A DNA stretch of 64,000 bases, from contig JAUEDM010000001.1 in assembly GCA_033439685.1 (NCBI GenBank), positions 3,038,001 through 3,102,000 of the forward strand, read 5' to 3'. Shown here in pieces: positions 13,256 through 24,970 of the stretch. Below the pieces are notes generated by a model. It ran no database searches. It worked only from the letters and a program-made list of their open reading frames with translations, and was not told the origin of the DNA. Position 1 is the stretch's first letter. The number at the start of each line of letters is the position of its first letter. A program made the translations under genes and the position numbers. Source of the stretch: Apodospora peruviana. Taxonomy: Eukaryota; Ascomycota; Sordariomycetes; Sordariales; Lasiosphaeriaceae.

Positions 13256-14159
13256 GATCTCCTTCAGGGACTCCGCGGGAGAGGATGAGAAGTGAGGATC
13301 AGAGAGGGTGGCTGGATCGATATCTGGAGACTGGGGCTGAGTGGATGGGAATAGGGTGAAAAGTTGGTGCGGTTTGGTCAGTAAAAGACAAAGTGACGAC
13401 GAACGGGTGATGGCTGGGTTAGTGGATGTGAGTGCGATGTTTCATGACGGGAAGGGCGTTTCAATGACTGGACGGGATGAGGACCGACTTCTACTTTTTT
13501 TTTCTTCTTTTCCTCACATTTTCTTTCTTTTCGCCTTACTCGGGTTGGAGGGGGAAACGACATACCACATACCCTGGGGATTTGCCTTTTTCTTTTCTAG
13601 GCGAGTTTGGTTTGGGTGTTTCTTTTTCTTCTCTCATACAGCGAGTACCCCTGATGGGTTACTTTCCAGTCAGGTGCAGGTAGGGCAACGGTTACTCTAC
13701 TAGGTACCAATACGGGACTCAATCTTATGATACCTGGAAAGTCTATGATGGACTGACTGGTTGGTTGGACTTGGGGTCTGGAACGGGTTTGGGCAGGGTT
13801 TAGGTTTCTCAAGTTTGCCAATGAATTATGGACTCTTTTGCCAGTTCCAATATAGCCAAGAACATAAAAACGATCTACGTCGGGTTGCTATTCATTTCTG
13901 AAATGTGGGAGTATCCGAATGCTTTTACTCGAAGCGTGATCGACAATTTGAGGTAGTTTGGTTGGTTCGGTGATGAGCAGCACCACTTGAACAGAGTGAA
14001 GCAAGCAAGCAGTCGGTAATGTCCATTCGCAAAAGACGACCCTTTCAACCCAAGATCACCATATGGCTACCTAGGTAGGTACCTAATAAAGTATATGATC
14101 CTCACTTCATCATCCGTTCCCTCCATTCCCACGACCAACCACAACGTCCGATCGAGTTA
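13256..14159. other. convergent 3' spacer
   Basis: This lies between the convergent BTB and Trm82 genes and is probably both 3' UTRs. It contains T-rich tracts (13493-13530) and a TACCTAGGTA palindrome at 14068-14077 followed by GGTACC. No gene was seen. Confidence 0.6.
14068..14077. repeat. TACCTAGGTA palindrome, copy 1
   Basis: A perfect 10-bp palindrome in the BTB/Trm82 3' spacer. The same palindrome recurs at 50519-50528 and 58874-58883. Confidence 0.8.
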
Positions 14160-15911
14160 CTACTCGTTCTCGTAATCCATTGCCGTCTTGCGCAGATTCT
14201 CGGTGGTATACAAGATCTTTTGGAGCTCCTTGTCAGGGATAGTGCTGGCCTCCTTCTCTTCGTCTTCTGTCGTTGGTGGGGTCGCGGGACGTTGGTCTGT
14301 CAGGCGCCAGTTGCATCCGTCTTGTTGACCGTCCAAAGAAAACACGAGGAGAGACGGGTTGGTGGTAGGTTTAGAGTCAGTCGTCCTCTCAGTTTCACCA
14401 CCATCCGCTGCGTCGTCCGAGGAGGAAGTGTTCGGGTCAACGGCTACCAGGAGACGGGGAACTGCCGGTGATGATGATGAGGACGCGGCTAGATATTCAA
14501 CGTCTAGCGGGTTGGCGCCGCCCGGAATCGGGATGGTGTGACTGTGTTGGAGGCGTGTATCTGAAGCTTTGAGCTCGAAACAGAATACCGCTGGGATGCT
14601 TTTCGGTGTTAGAATGTCAGCTTAGTTTTGAGACAGAGAAAAAGAGAAAGGAAGGCGGGGGCCATGGCGTACCGTTCGCAAATGACAAGAACCGAAGTCG
14701 CAGAGGCGGCGCCCTCGTAAGCTAATATCCTTGTGACGGCAATCTTGGAGGTCTCAGGCTGGAGATCCTGCGCGTGCTTCAGAACATTAACCCTGGAAAG
14801 GAGCCGCGCTGACAACCAGTCCCAGACAAACAGGTCGTCGTCGCCGCCGCCAGAAATTAAAATCTCGGGCCGGGCAGACGGGATGCATATCCTGCTGACA
14901 AACTCCTCGTGCGCGAGACAGTACTCCTCGATGACGTGGGCCTGGGGAATACCCCTGGAGACGCGGATGTGCTCGTCCCTGTCCGCGGTGATGATATAAT
15001 CCCGGTTGTTGTGGACACCCACGACGACCGCCGTGAGCATGGACACATGTCCCAAGAGCAAAGGGTGCTCGAACCGTGTCTCGGCCTCGGCCTTCTTGGC
15101 GGCGGCTTCGAGTCTCGCCTGAAGAGTAATCTTCTGGTTCTCGAGGGCTTTGAGATTCCGCAGCGTGTGCACGGTGAGTTCGTCGGCTTGCGGTTTCAAG
15201 GCCTGCTGTGCAGAAGCTAACGGGGTTGCACTGCGGGATTTGGGAGTAGTAGATGTTGCGGCTTCCTTTGGTTGACCATCCTGCTCTGAGGAAAGGAGAT
15301 CAAGGCCGTAGACATCTCCGAACTTGTCGGCTGAGAGTATGGTCTTGTTGTCAGTGGTGATGGCAAGAGCACATGGTCGCTTCGACATCATCCTATCACA
15401 AGCGGAGTTAGCTCATAGTTTTTTGTGGTAAATCAGCGGATATATATCTTTACCTATTGCTCAGATGCTTCAGTCTTCCGGCACCATCGTGCTCAAACAC
15501 CCAGATGGTCTTGTCTGAACCGGTGATGGCTACAATATGGTGGCAATCAGACGTAGCGTATAATCCTTGGATGAACGGCCGCTCCGAGGGCGGGTTCTGC
15601 TTGGGCTTGGGCTCCTTCTTCCTTTGCTGTTTCTTCGTAAGCTTTGGGGCTTCAGCACTTGCAACGTCGCCGTTTCCATTCGACGCTGATTCCTGATCCG
15701 GTTCGACCCTCCGACGCTTAGTTGGAGGACCTTCGGGAGTCGGTGGTGCCGTGGATGCTGGAGTCGAGCCATCTTGTCCGGTCTCTTGCTTCACTGGGTA
15801 CTTCCACGCCGAAACGCACTCCAAAGCCGAGTTGAAGGAGTAGATATTGCATCCGCGGGCAGCAAAGACAATGTTGCCGCAGACTTTGAGGACCTGGTAG
15901 GGCAGCGCCAT
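14160..15911 (-). CDS. TRM82: tRNA (guanine-N7)-methyltransferase non-catalytic subunit Trm82
   Basis: Predicted 538-residue WD40-repeat subunit of the Trm8-Trm82 complex, which makes m7G46 in tRNA. Trm82 carries no methyltransferase motifs and stabilises Trm8. Exons on the minus strand are 15911-15454, 15392-14673 and 14598-14160. Introns are 61 and 74 bp with intact GT-AG sites and matching phases. Recognisable blocks are an N-terminal LPYQVLKVCGNIVFAARG, a lysine-rich insert near residues 80-115, the blades ending ITGSDKTIWVFEHDG and ADKFGDVYGLDL, then LGHVSMLTAVVVG, ITADRDEHIRVSR and LISGGGDDDLFVWDW. The C-terminal exon includes IPAVFCFEL and ends MDYENE. It is divergent from P0 across a 591-bp spacer. 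Confidence 0.9.
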
Positions 15912-16502
15912 GCCGAGATAACTTGGTCTGTATTTAGAGGGGCGCTCTTTTATATTGTGGGAAGATCCCCAGATCCAACAAATTCCTAAAGTACCTTTCT
16001 GAGACTAGTGAGTGAGTGCAAAAGGCTCAGATTTTGAACAGTTGAACTCAACAAATTGAAGGTTTTCCAGAGACTTTAGACGGACAAGAAAGCGCGTTAT
16101 CAAGCTTCAGAACGGGCTACTTCCTTGGCTATACCAATGTAGGGACAATCTCCTCTCCAGAACAACTTAATCATGGAAGGGAGCTCACTGGACGAATTTC
16201 TACTCGCTTAGCCCGAGACGTCGTGACTCGTCGCGAAAGTCGCAAAGTACTCTTGTACCTCTGTACCTTTTTCCAAAGTCGAGCCAGTGGGGCGCCGTTC
16301 TCGCTTGTCATTGGCAGACCCCACCAAGCCCTAGCCGGCCGGTACCTCCCCGCCTGCGTCCACGCCCACGCGCACAGAGCGTGCAGTCAATTGATTGTGT
16401 GGTAAATTTCGTCGATTTTCAGAACATCAACTTTTCTTGTTTCCTCAATCAACAACAAATTAATCGCCCTTAAACATCCTGTCTTCATAAACAAAAGAAG
16501 AA
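15912..16502. promoter_or_regulatory. divergent promoter region of Trm82 and P0
   Basis: A 591-bp spacer separates two divergent translation-related genes, so it should carry both promoters. The P0 side ends in a C/T/A-rich leader with A at -3 of the start codon. A CCCTAGCC element lies near 16328-16336. I could not assign a known ribosomal-protein promoter motif with confidence. Confidence 0.5.
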
Positions 16503-17563
16503 ATGGGGGGCAAATCTGGAAACAAGGCCGGCTACTTCGACAAGCTCAAGGGCTTGTTGGAGGATTACAAGTCCGTCTTCATCGTCTCCGTCGACAATGT
16601 CTCGTCCCAGCAGATGCACGAGATCAGACAGTCCCTTCGCGGCGAGGGCATTGTCCTGATGGGCAAGAACACCATGGTTCGTTTCTCCCAGAAAAAGAAG
16701 AATTATTGCGGTGGTGCTAACTGGATTTTCGCTCTGCAGGTCCGTCGTGCTCTCAAGACCTTCCTTACCGATGTCCCCGAGTATGAGCGCCTCCTCCCCT
16801 TCGTCAAGGGCAACATCGGCTTTGTCTTCACCAACGGCGACCTCAAGGATATCCGTGACAAGATCCTCGCCAACAAGGTTGCCGCTCCCGCCCGTGCTGG
16901 TGCCGTCGCTCCCGTCGATGTGTGGATCCCCGCCGGCAACACCGGTATGGAACCTGGCAAGACTTCGTTCTTCCAGGCTCTCGGTGTCCCCACCAAGATC
17001 GCTCGTGGTACCATCGAAATCACCACCGATCTCAAGCTCGTTGAGGCCATGCAAAAGGTCGGCCCCTCCGAGGCGACCCTGCTCAACATGCTCAACATCT
17101 CTCCCTTCACCTACGGTATGGGCATCACTCAGGTTTACGATCAGGGCAACGCCTTCCCTCCCAGCGTGCTGGACATTGGTGAGGAGCAGCTCCTCAAGGC
17201 TTTCGCCACGGCCGTCAACACCATTGCCTGCCTGTCGCTTGCCCTCAACTTCCCCACCCTGCCTTCCGTCATGCACTCCGTTGTCAACGGATACAAGAAG
17301 GTTCTCGCTATCGCCATCGAGACCGAGTACAGCTGGCCCGAGATTGAGGAACTTAAGGACCGCATCGCCAACCCCGATGCTTATGCCGCTGCTGCCCCTG
17401 CCGCTGGTGAGACCTCGACTGCCCCCGAGGCCGCCAAGGAGGAGGCCAAGAAGGATGAATCAGAGAAGGAGGACTCTGATGATGAGGGCTTCGGTGGTCT
17501 CTTGTTAGTGACCCCCTATCTGAATTGCTGCGACAGACAGCTAACGCGGTTTATAGCGACTAA
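16503..17563 (+). CDS. RPP0: 60S acidic ribosomal stalk protein P0 (uL10)
   Basis: Predicted 314-residue cytosolic large-subunit stalk base protein, which anchors P1/P2 dimers and binds 25S rRNA and elongation factors. Exons are 16503-16676, 16740-17503 and 17557-17563. The N-terminal block (KAGYFDKLKGLLEDYKSVFIV and LMGKNTMVRRALK), the central NISPFTYGM and the acidic tail ending DDEGFGGLFD are all characteristic. The last intron (53 bp) splits the final Leu-Phe-Asp, so the true C-terminus is recovered only after splicing. Intron 1 (63 bp) lies between Met58 and Val59. It is a multiple of three and has no stop codon, so retention would insert 21 residues. The start at 16503 has A at -3 and gives the conserved family N-terminus. 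Confidence 0.97.
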
Positions 17564-18097
17564 ATATGACGACATGATGAAGATGTTCTTGGATCGGCAA
17601 GCTTGGTTTGTGTCTAGCAAAGAGGTTGTGGATCTCTATCTACGGCTACATAGATCATTTTGCTGCTCAATACAAGCTCGTCAAACTGTGAACTAGTGTG
17701 GAACAACTCGCAAACGTGTTACTGACATATACCCGTCCGATTGTCGACACTGAGGAACATTTTGCCCTAGAGGTTAGTTACAATTTTTTTTCTATCATCC
17801 AAACACTCTTTTCTCTTGCCCCGACGGTGTCGATGATTATATAAAATGAACAAAGAGCTTTTTAACCCTGATCTGTTTGATGAGAAACCCATCAACTTGA
17901 ATGAGACACTTTTCTTTCTTCCCCCTTATTATACACATGTCTATTACGTGGGATATAGAGACTAACTCTATAATACAGATTTATATTTACGTACACAACC
18001 CTTTCGAAGTCCACTTTGTGATCGCTACCGTAACTTTGTATCGTACAACATGATCCGGCGATGACTGTGAAGCTGAATGCCCATTGTCCTGTCTCAC
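17564..18097. other. convergent 3' spacer, P0/Msh1
   Basis: An A/T-rich 534-bp spacer lies between two convergent stop codons and probably holds 3' UTR and polyadenylation sequences (for example ATATAAAATGAAC near 17840). No gene was seen. Confidence 0.6.
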
Positions 18098-21000
18098 TTA
18101 TGTCCTAAACTGTCTCAACACATCGCGAGCGACCTGCATAGCTGGCTCCGGCAATCCCGCCAGCTTGGCGACTTTCAGCGCGTGACTCTGCCGATTGACG
18201 CCCTTCCGCAGCTTATGCACGTAGATGAACCCGCCTCGGTCGTCCTCTTCGACGTCTGTGCAGTACATTTCCACCGCCGCTTTTTCTTCCGTCGCCGCTC
18301 TATCTGTAGCTTCTGTAACAGCCATGTTCTGCTCCACCACCAAATCCGCAACGGCGTGGAAATGCGTCGCGAACAGGCTGCGGCACTTGTTGGTCCGCAC
18401 CAGATGGTGCAGGCTCGCGAACGCCACAGCGGCGCCGTCCTCGGGCGTCGTGCCGCGCCCGATCTCGTCCATGATGACAAAGGACCGCGGCGTGGCCTGT
18501 CGCAGGATTGCGGCGGTCTCGAGCATCTCGACCATGAAGGTGCTCTGGTCGCGGTAGAGGTTGTCGGCCGAGCCGACGCGGCTGAAGATGGCGTCGACGA
18601 TGCCGAGCTCGGCGTAGTCGGCCGGGACGTAGCAGCCGATCTGTGCCAGCACTGTGATGAGTGCGTTTTGGCGCAGAAAGGTCGATTTGCCCGCCATGTT
18701 GGGGCCCGTGATCAGCCAGATCCGGCCCGACTGGGGGGAAAGGAGGCAGTCGTTGCGCTGGAAGGTGCGCCCTTGCTCAGCGAGGCCGCCCTCGACGGTC
18801 GGGTGGCGGCCGCCGATGATGATGGTTTGTTGGGTCTCGTTGACGATGGGCCGGACGAGCTGCTGCTCGACGGCTAAGCGTGCGAACGAGGTGGCGATGT
18901 CGAGCTCGTCAAGCACGGAGGCGTTGCGTCGTAGCTTGACTAGGTTGAGCACGACTGCTTCGCGCAGGGAGGTGAAGATGTGTTGTTCTTCGGCGCGGAT
19001 CTGGTAGCGGGTTTTGTCGAGCGCTTCGCCCAGGGCTGTCCATTCTGGCTGGTGGAAGGAGCGGGTCGAGCGGCTTGATGTGAGGGTGCGGATGATGGGT
19101 GTTGTCAAAGATTCGTCTGTAGAGGTTGTAGGGGTGCGCTTGGCGTCTTTGCCTTTGATATGGCAGATGTGGCCCAGCCCGGGGGTCCATTTGAGCGTTA
19201 GGGAGGCGGCGCCCAGTCGTGCGCGGAGGGTGTCTGTCAGGTCGTGTTTGTCTTGGGTGAGGGAGGCGAGCTCTGAGTGCACCTGGGTCAGGCGGTCGGA
19301 CGCGCTGGGCTTCATGATCCACGCCTCATTGTCTTCGCCGTAGTAGTCCCTAAGGGAAGGCCCACCCTTCCTCTGTTTGTTGCTTTTTGCTGTGGCCCCT
19401 TTGGGCAGGATGGAGCTGCCGTCCGCGTCGCTGCCCTCGGACTTGACGATCTCCTGGGCGAGGGCGATCATCTCGCCTGCTTTGCTGTCCTCCAGCTGAT
19501 GTTGCTGGACGAGACCTTCCTCGTCGATGGCCTCCCAGATGCGCCTCGCGAGCTCCATCGGTTGCTCGAGGACTATCCGGTGGACCATGGCGGAAAGACA
19601 GTCTTTATCTGCTGCATCATTAGCAGTACTTGACGATGGTGAGGAGGTGAGGAGGTTCACAATATCATCTGTGGCCTTGATGGTGCTGGCGAGACGGAGA
19701 AGGTCGTCCGGTTCGCCGCGATTCAAGGCAAACTTCTGCAGCAGCCGTTGGGAGTCATGACTCCTTCGGAGAAGCAGGATAATGTTGTCCCGAAGATCTG
19801 GATTCTGGATGAAGCGGGAGACCAGTTCCTGCCTGAAGTTGATCACTTGTAGTGATGTTGAAGGGCAGCTAAGCCATTCGCTGAGAAGCCTGGCGCCGCT
19901 CTTTGTTACGGTCCGTCTGATAGCATGCAGCAAGCTTCCCGTAAAAGTGCTGTCCCTAATGGTGAGCTTGATCTCCAGAGACCGCATGCTGTTCTTATCG
20001 ATGTTCATCATGCTCTCATGGCGGACTGGAGGCTGCAACTTGGTGCTCAACCCCCGAAGCCGGTCACTAACGTAATGCAGGAGGAGGCTGGCGGCACTCA
20101 CTTCATTCTCGGTGAAGTGCTCTATCGTGTGACTCGGTATTTCTCCCTCTAGCATGGGCCTCCAGTCAGAGATACTTTGTAACTCACTCGGTTCTGAATA
20201 GGAGATAAGGTAACCATCCTCGAGAAGCACGGTCAGAATGCTATGATCCTGGCGAGACTCGAACGCCTTGTCGAGAACTATCTCCCGAGGTGATACACGC
20301 GATAGAACGGAGCCTAGCGACGACACTGTCGTGGGCTGAGTGAAGAAGTAGCCTGTCGACAGGTCTAGCCATGCCACCCCTATCTCGGTCGAGGCAGTAT
20401 CGCCTGTGGCAGACCCATCCAAGAGTGCCTGACCTTCTTGCATAGCAGCATTTTCAGGCACGACGTCGTCTACTTCAGGCAGATGGATGGCCATGATATA
20501 GTTGTTTGCATACGGATCCATAAAGTTCTCGTCGATCAAGGTGCCGGGAGTGATTATACGGGCTACCCTGCGGTCGTACATCAAGCCGTCCGACTTGATC
20601 TTCTCTGATGGGTCGTGTGCGAACTCCTCAGCAATGGCTACATGGCGGTTGAGGTCTTGGACCAGAACCTTGAGGAAGCGATCCAGCTGGAAGAAGGGAA
20701 ACCCGGCCTGGCAACAACGCCTATCAGAAAACGAGGGCATTAAGGTCTTAGGCACGCAACAATAATTACCATGGATACGGGGCCTGCGCTAGTTCTCTTT
20801 TGTGCTACTTTGAGATTCAGGAGCGGGCCATACTCGTCGGCCTGCTCAAAGTACAGCTCGTAGAACCCGCCAACACGCGTGAGTAGAACGCACTTGTCAA
20901 ACTTTTGCATGTTGCAGCGCGCCTGCAGAACTACGGTCGGGTAGGAAGGCACGTGGTCTTCTTCTTCTGCAGGTAGCGGCTCCAGCGACACGAGGGGGCC

Positions 21001-21267
21001 TTGCGGCAGCTCATCCAGTGTCAACACGGTCCGGGTCTTCTTGCCGCGGATATGGATCCGGGAAGGACGAAACATGGCGGAGTTAATAATTGTCGGTCTG
21101 GGCTTGCAGGCCGAGACAGTGGAGTTGGTTGTTACATTGCGGGCGGGAATGAGGCCGACGGTGGCGGAATCCCGAGTGAGTGAAGGACGAGACTGATGAA
21201 AGGGATAGGCGGGCCCGAGACACGCGATCCGGAGGCGGGGCACTGACGGTGAGCGCGGGGATAGCAT
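18098..21267 (-). CDS. MSH1: mitochondrial DNA mismatch-repair protein MutS homologue 1 (Msh1)
   Basis: Predicted 1035-residue MutS-family ATPase that maintains mitochondrial DNA. Exons are 21267-20770 and 20707-18098, with a single 62-bp intron. The N-terminus (about 80 residues) is rich in Arg and Ser with few acidic residues, fitting a mitochondrial presequence. MutS domain I follows, with the mismatch-contact-like motif VGGFYELYFEQADEYGP. The C-terminal ATPase shows Walker A GPNMAGKSTFLRQNA (about residues 834-848), MDEIGRGTTPEDG as Walker B, and FATHFHAV. Size compares well with yeast Msh1 (959 residues). The start chosen is the first ATG that keeps the presequence (21267). An upstream TTG in frame is not credible. 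The gene is divergent from the unknown gene at 23028. Confidence 0.94.
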
Positions 21268-23027
21268 CAAGATGGCCTGTCAGCGTCGCAAATACGTGTG
21301 GTGACGTGGTGTGGTTCCGGAGGCCGACCGTCCGTTGAAGTGGAAGAGATTTATAAAAGTTGTGCCGAGCGTGTGTCAATCTCAAGTGCCAACGGCGTGA
21401 TCGCGAAAAATACAGGAATGAAAGTTCCCCCGTGTCAGGTGCGGCTAAGTCAGCCCGTTCAGGTACCTGTCTAGCGCAAACACCCCTAGAGCCTTGGCTT
21501 GCCGTGACTGCCGTGGACAGTGTCAATGAGGCTGGGGCTAGATGCTTCGACCTGTGGCGCTGGAAGCACCCAGGCACCAGGACCCAAATCTTTCAGGCTT
21601 CCAGGCATACCTAAAATGCTAGCTTTGACACTTCAAATCGTTGGCCTCTTTCCGCTGTTCCGTCCCACGCACACGCGCAAGATCCCGAAATACCGGGGGA
21701 ATCAGGATCGCCAGAAATCCCTCCTGGCAAAATCCAGTTCCAATTTTTGCACCGCTAACTCCATCCCGTTCCCGCCTCGTTTGGGAATGCGACGACCAGA
21801 ACGGACATGGTGCCACTCGTAAAACCGATCGGAAGTTTTTGCTGATTATTACAGTGATTACAGGTTCAGTAAGGCACTGGAGAGATGAATCAAGGACCGG
21901 ACAAACTTGGCGAATCATGCACTCAGCCAAATCACCATCTCTTCAACGGATAGGTAATCACAAGTCGAATGCTCCTTCGCCCTCTCCAGGAGCCGACGCA
22001 AAGCCCCTTACTCCGTACTGCCGAATGCCGATGTTTGTACGAGCCCTCTCAGGGGAGATCGGCGAGTCTAGACTCCGTCCGAACAAAAAGATATCTCCCG
22101 GGTTCCTGGTAGGTAACTGACCATGGCTCCCAATACAGCCTTGGTGAGCGATGAGTGGTGATGGCTTCGGCTATTCTGCTTGATCTGCTTTGGGCGATGC
22201 AGGAGAAAAGAAACCCCGACCGAGCAAAAGGGAAACGAGAACACAAAACGGCAGCAAATGGGACGCCAATGCGGCACGGGCGTAGGCATCTGACTGGGCT
22301 GGCATGATTCAAGTGTGGCCCGATGTCCGTCGGTGGCCATGCCCCTGTCTGCATCGGCATCGACCGATTTTGTGCCCGAGTAGGGCGAGGTCTGCCACCA
22401 CTTCCAGGCTTTCCGAGCGACTCTCAGGCCATTTTCATCAGCTCCGCGGGCCGCCCCCAGTTCTCCGGAGCTTATCTCCTGCCCTATACCAGGCCCAGTC
22501 CGCCAAGGATTCCCAGGATTCGCGAGGGTCCTAGAGTCCCCCACCACCAACACGCTGTCAAACATGCCAGTTTACTTACCCAAACGTCGGTTGGGTGCAT
22601 GGCCGCACCCTGCAGTGCGTGGTGAGATAGCCGCTGGCGCCTGGGCTGCCGATGGCCCCAGGACCCAGAGAGAGAGAGCCTGCGGGCGGGATTGGCGATG
22701 AAGTCACCTCCTTACCCGACCCCAAGGGTCGTTGGTACAGCGGTAGTGGTCTGGGTCAGCATGGGCCGGACACTTCCGCCTCAAAACGTCAGTTTGGACG
22801 ATCTTGTTATAAACATGTGTCTCCCTCCCTTCCCCCCACTTCGAGGGGTTTACTGAGACCTGTTTTCTTCCCTGATGACATTGTGGATCTACTCTTTGCC
22901 GTTTCTCCTCTTATACCTCACACCCTGACAGAGTTCTACGGCTTATACATCTAGTCACAAGATCACATCTCACCAAGAACACATTTTTAAGGGGCTAGCC
23001 ACCTACAAACCAGGAAAGAAAGAAGAC
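21268..23027. other. divergent spacer, Msh1/unknown gene
   Basis: This 1.76-kb spacer lies between divergent starts. Small overlapping open frames are present but none resembles a gene. The last 250 bases (a C/T tract near 22820-22850, then CA-rich) look like the leader of the gene starting at 23028. Confidence 0.5.
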
Positions 23028-23987
23028 ATGGCGACATCTATGCCACTGCCTTTCAAATCCCAGATGCCTGCGACCCCTCCGCCGGACCATCCGTCGTTCG
23101 CCAAGGAGTCGCTCGCTCCCGAGATGCCGAAATCAGCAACTCAAGAGACATACAAACCATCTACACATGCGCAAATCCCACAAAACAACACGACAACACC
23201 ACCGAAGCCGGCCACGGCACCGCCGCCCGGCCCGAATTGCTCAGACCTATCCGATCTGGCCAAAGATCCCCGATATCTCGCCATGGCGTCACGGATCGCC
23301 AGTTACTATCAGCAGCGGTGCCAAGCGGTGGCCAACTTCCAGCAGCAGAGGTGCCAAGCTTGGGCAAACATGCACCGGCAGAAATGTCAGGAGATGATGC
23401 AAGCGTCCATGCTGATCGTGGCCTGGTACATACGGGATCGGATCTCGCGGCGAAGGAGGAGACAAAAGCGACAATTCAAGAGGCGTCTATCAGAGAAGTG
23501 CGCCCGGTCCAAGGTCACAAAGGGTGAGTCGGTGAGACGTTGGGTCATGAACCTCCCGCTTGGGGCGGCCTCGTCCCCAAGCAATGTCCACGATAAGCTC
23601 GCGGACGAGGAGGAGGCGACCTTTTCGATGGATAAGGAGCCGACGCCAGACAAGGACACGCAGCTTTTTAATGTGGCTGACAACCTCATCAAGAGCCAGC
23701 TTGCCAGAATTGACGTCCCGCTGCTTGGAGCTCTGTCGTTTGACGAGAGCGAGAGCGAGAGCGAGGACGACGATATGAGGGACTATGAGGAGGAAGAGGA
23801 AGAGGAATATGAAGACGAGGAAGATTATGAGCAACCGGACGATAGGGCGGGTCATGAGAAGGGTGATGGCGACGGCAATAGCGAGCGTGAGCGCGAGGAG
23901 CCAGGAATGGGCTCCGAGGAGGTGCAGTTGGGCACTGGCACCGGACAGGGGAGCCGCAAACGCAACTCGAGTTCTCTCATTTCATGA
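23028..23987 (+). CDS. unrecognised protein with three 11-residue Cys repeats and acidic tail
   Basis: Single-exon open frame of 319 residues. I do not recognise the family. Order of parts: a Pro/Thr-rich low-complexity N-terminus (1-75); a segment with three direct 11-residue repeats of the type QQRCQAxANFQ (Q95-S127) that place cysteines at 98, 109 and 120; a short hydrophobic run MLIVAWYI (128-135); a strongly basic run of Arg/Lys (about 136-160); and a very acidic Glu/Asp tract (about 240-275). The regular Cys spacing and helix-compatible composition suggest an amphipathic helix beside a basic patch. The hydrophobic run is too short for a clear transmembrane helix. Codon use resembles its neighbours. 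Start context is good (A at -3). Confidence 0.7.
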   Translation: MATSMPLPFKSQMPATPPPDHPSFAKESLAPEMPKSATQETYKPSTHAQIPQNNTTTPPKPATAPPPGPNCSDLSDLAKDPRYLAMASRIASYYQQRCQAVANFQQQRCQAWANMHRQKCQEMMQASMLIVAWYIRDRISRRRRRQKRQFKRRLSEKCARSKVTKGESVRRWVMNLPLGAASSPSNVHDKLADEEEATFSMDKEPTPDKDTQLFNVADNLIKSQLARIDVPLLGALSFDESESESEDDDMRDYEEEEEEEYEDEEDYEQPDDRAGHEKGDGDGNSEREREEPGMGSEEVQLGTGTGQGSRKRNSSSLIS

Positions 23988-24970
23988 GACAAAACGCCAA
24001 CTCTTTTTTTTTTCAGGCACTTGGCGGGCGTTGTATTTAGCGAATTTTGTCCGGCGGTGCGAGCGTATATACCTATCTGTATTCTACCATGAATTAATCA
24101 TTGTACCAATATTTTCCTGTGATAACTCCTTAATGATCTGACATCTTGAGATCGTGCTGCTCCTGTTGAACATCTGAGGATCTCACGAGGGTAGCGGTCG
24201 CATTCTTGCTGATCGGCTGGCTCTCTGCTATATCGCGGTTGCAAATGGTGTCTTGGTTGGAGATCAAAGGGCAATACTACCCGTGAAGTCGTATAGCACA
24301 GATGGTGCATGTGAGGTGCCAATTTTAATCTGTCTTTTCCACGTCCAGGACAGGTTATCGTCGGTATACCTTTCGGTTGAAGGCCGGTCTGGGCAGGTTC
24401 CGGACGCCGAAGTGCTTGTAGTTGGTGGCTTGGCAGTGGACGAATGACAGCTTGATCACCCGGCCCCCCCCCCCCCCCCCCCCCACAATTCAGTGAGTCT
24501 ACCCCGCATCCGGCCCCTGCGTTTCCCAACATGCAGCTGCTCAGCTGGTTGTTGATCGTCCTCTCCTGCTGTCAACAGCTCTGGGTGAACGGCAGCTTCG
24601 CCGATCCAAGAACCTCTTCTCCTTCCATCCCCGGTTTCTTGGCTGCTACCTGCTGTTTCCCATTCAACCGCATATGGATGTTGACCATCTTCCCGTGGCT
24701 TCCTATATAATTCATACTCTCTCGAGTGACAATCACTAGCAATTGCGCCTCTTCCGTTTTGGCTGTGTGACAGTGATTCAAGTGCCTCCCATCTGCTTCG
24801 AGTTCTACCTGAATACCATCGCTTCGATAGCTCTGCTTCCCCCTCGAACAGCTCGACACTACCCACGAAGGTTCAGCGATAGAACCCCACGACTTTGATA
24901 TTGCTGAGGACGTGAAGATCGTCTAATACATACTACGACAGTCCCAACATTGATCGGATGAATTGACAAG
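23988..24970. other. spacer with poly-C run; Ams1 upstream region
   Basis: No gene is supported. A 21-nt C run is present at 24464-24484. The bases before 24971 are the presumed promoter and leader of the alpha-mannosidase gene. Confidence 0.5.
24464..24484. repeat. poly-C homopolymer
   Basis: A run of 21 C residues is visible directly. Such runs are prone to length error, so exact coordinates downstream could shift by a base or more in other assemblies. Confidence 0.9.

Noticed and set aside
16485..17276. 263-residue minus-strand open frame over P0
   Set aside because: Antisense shadow of the highly codon-biased P0 gene.
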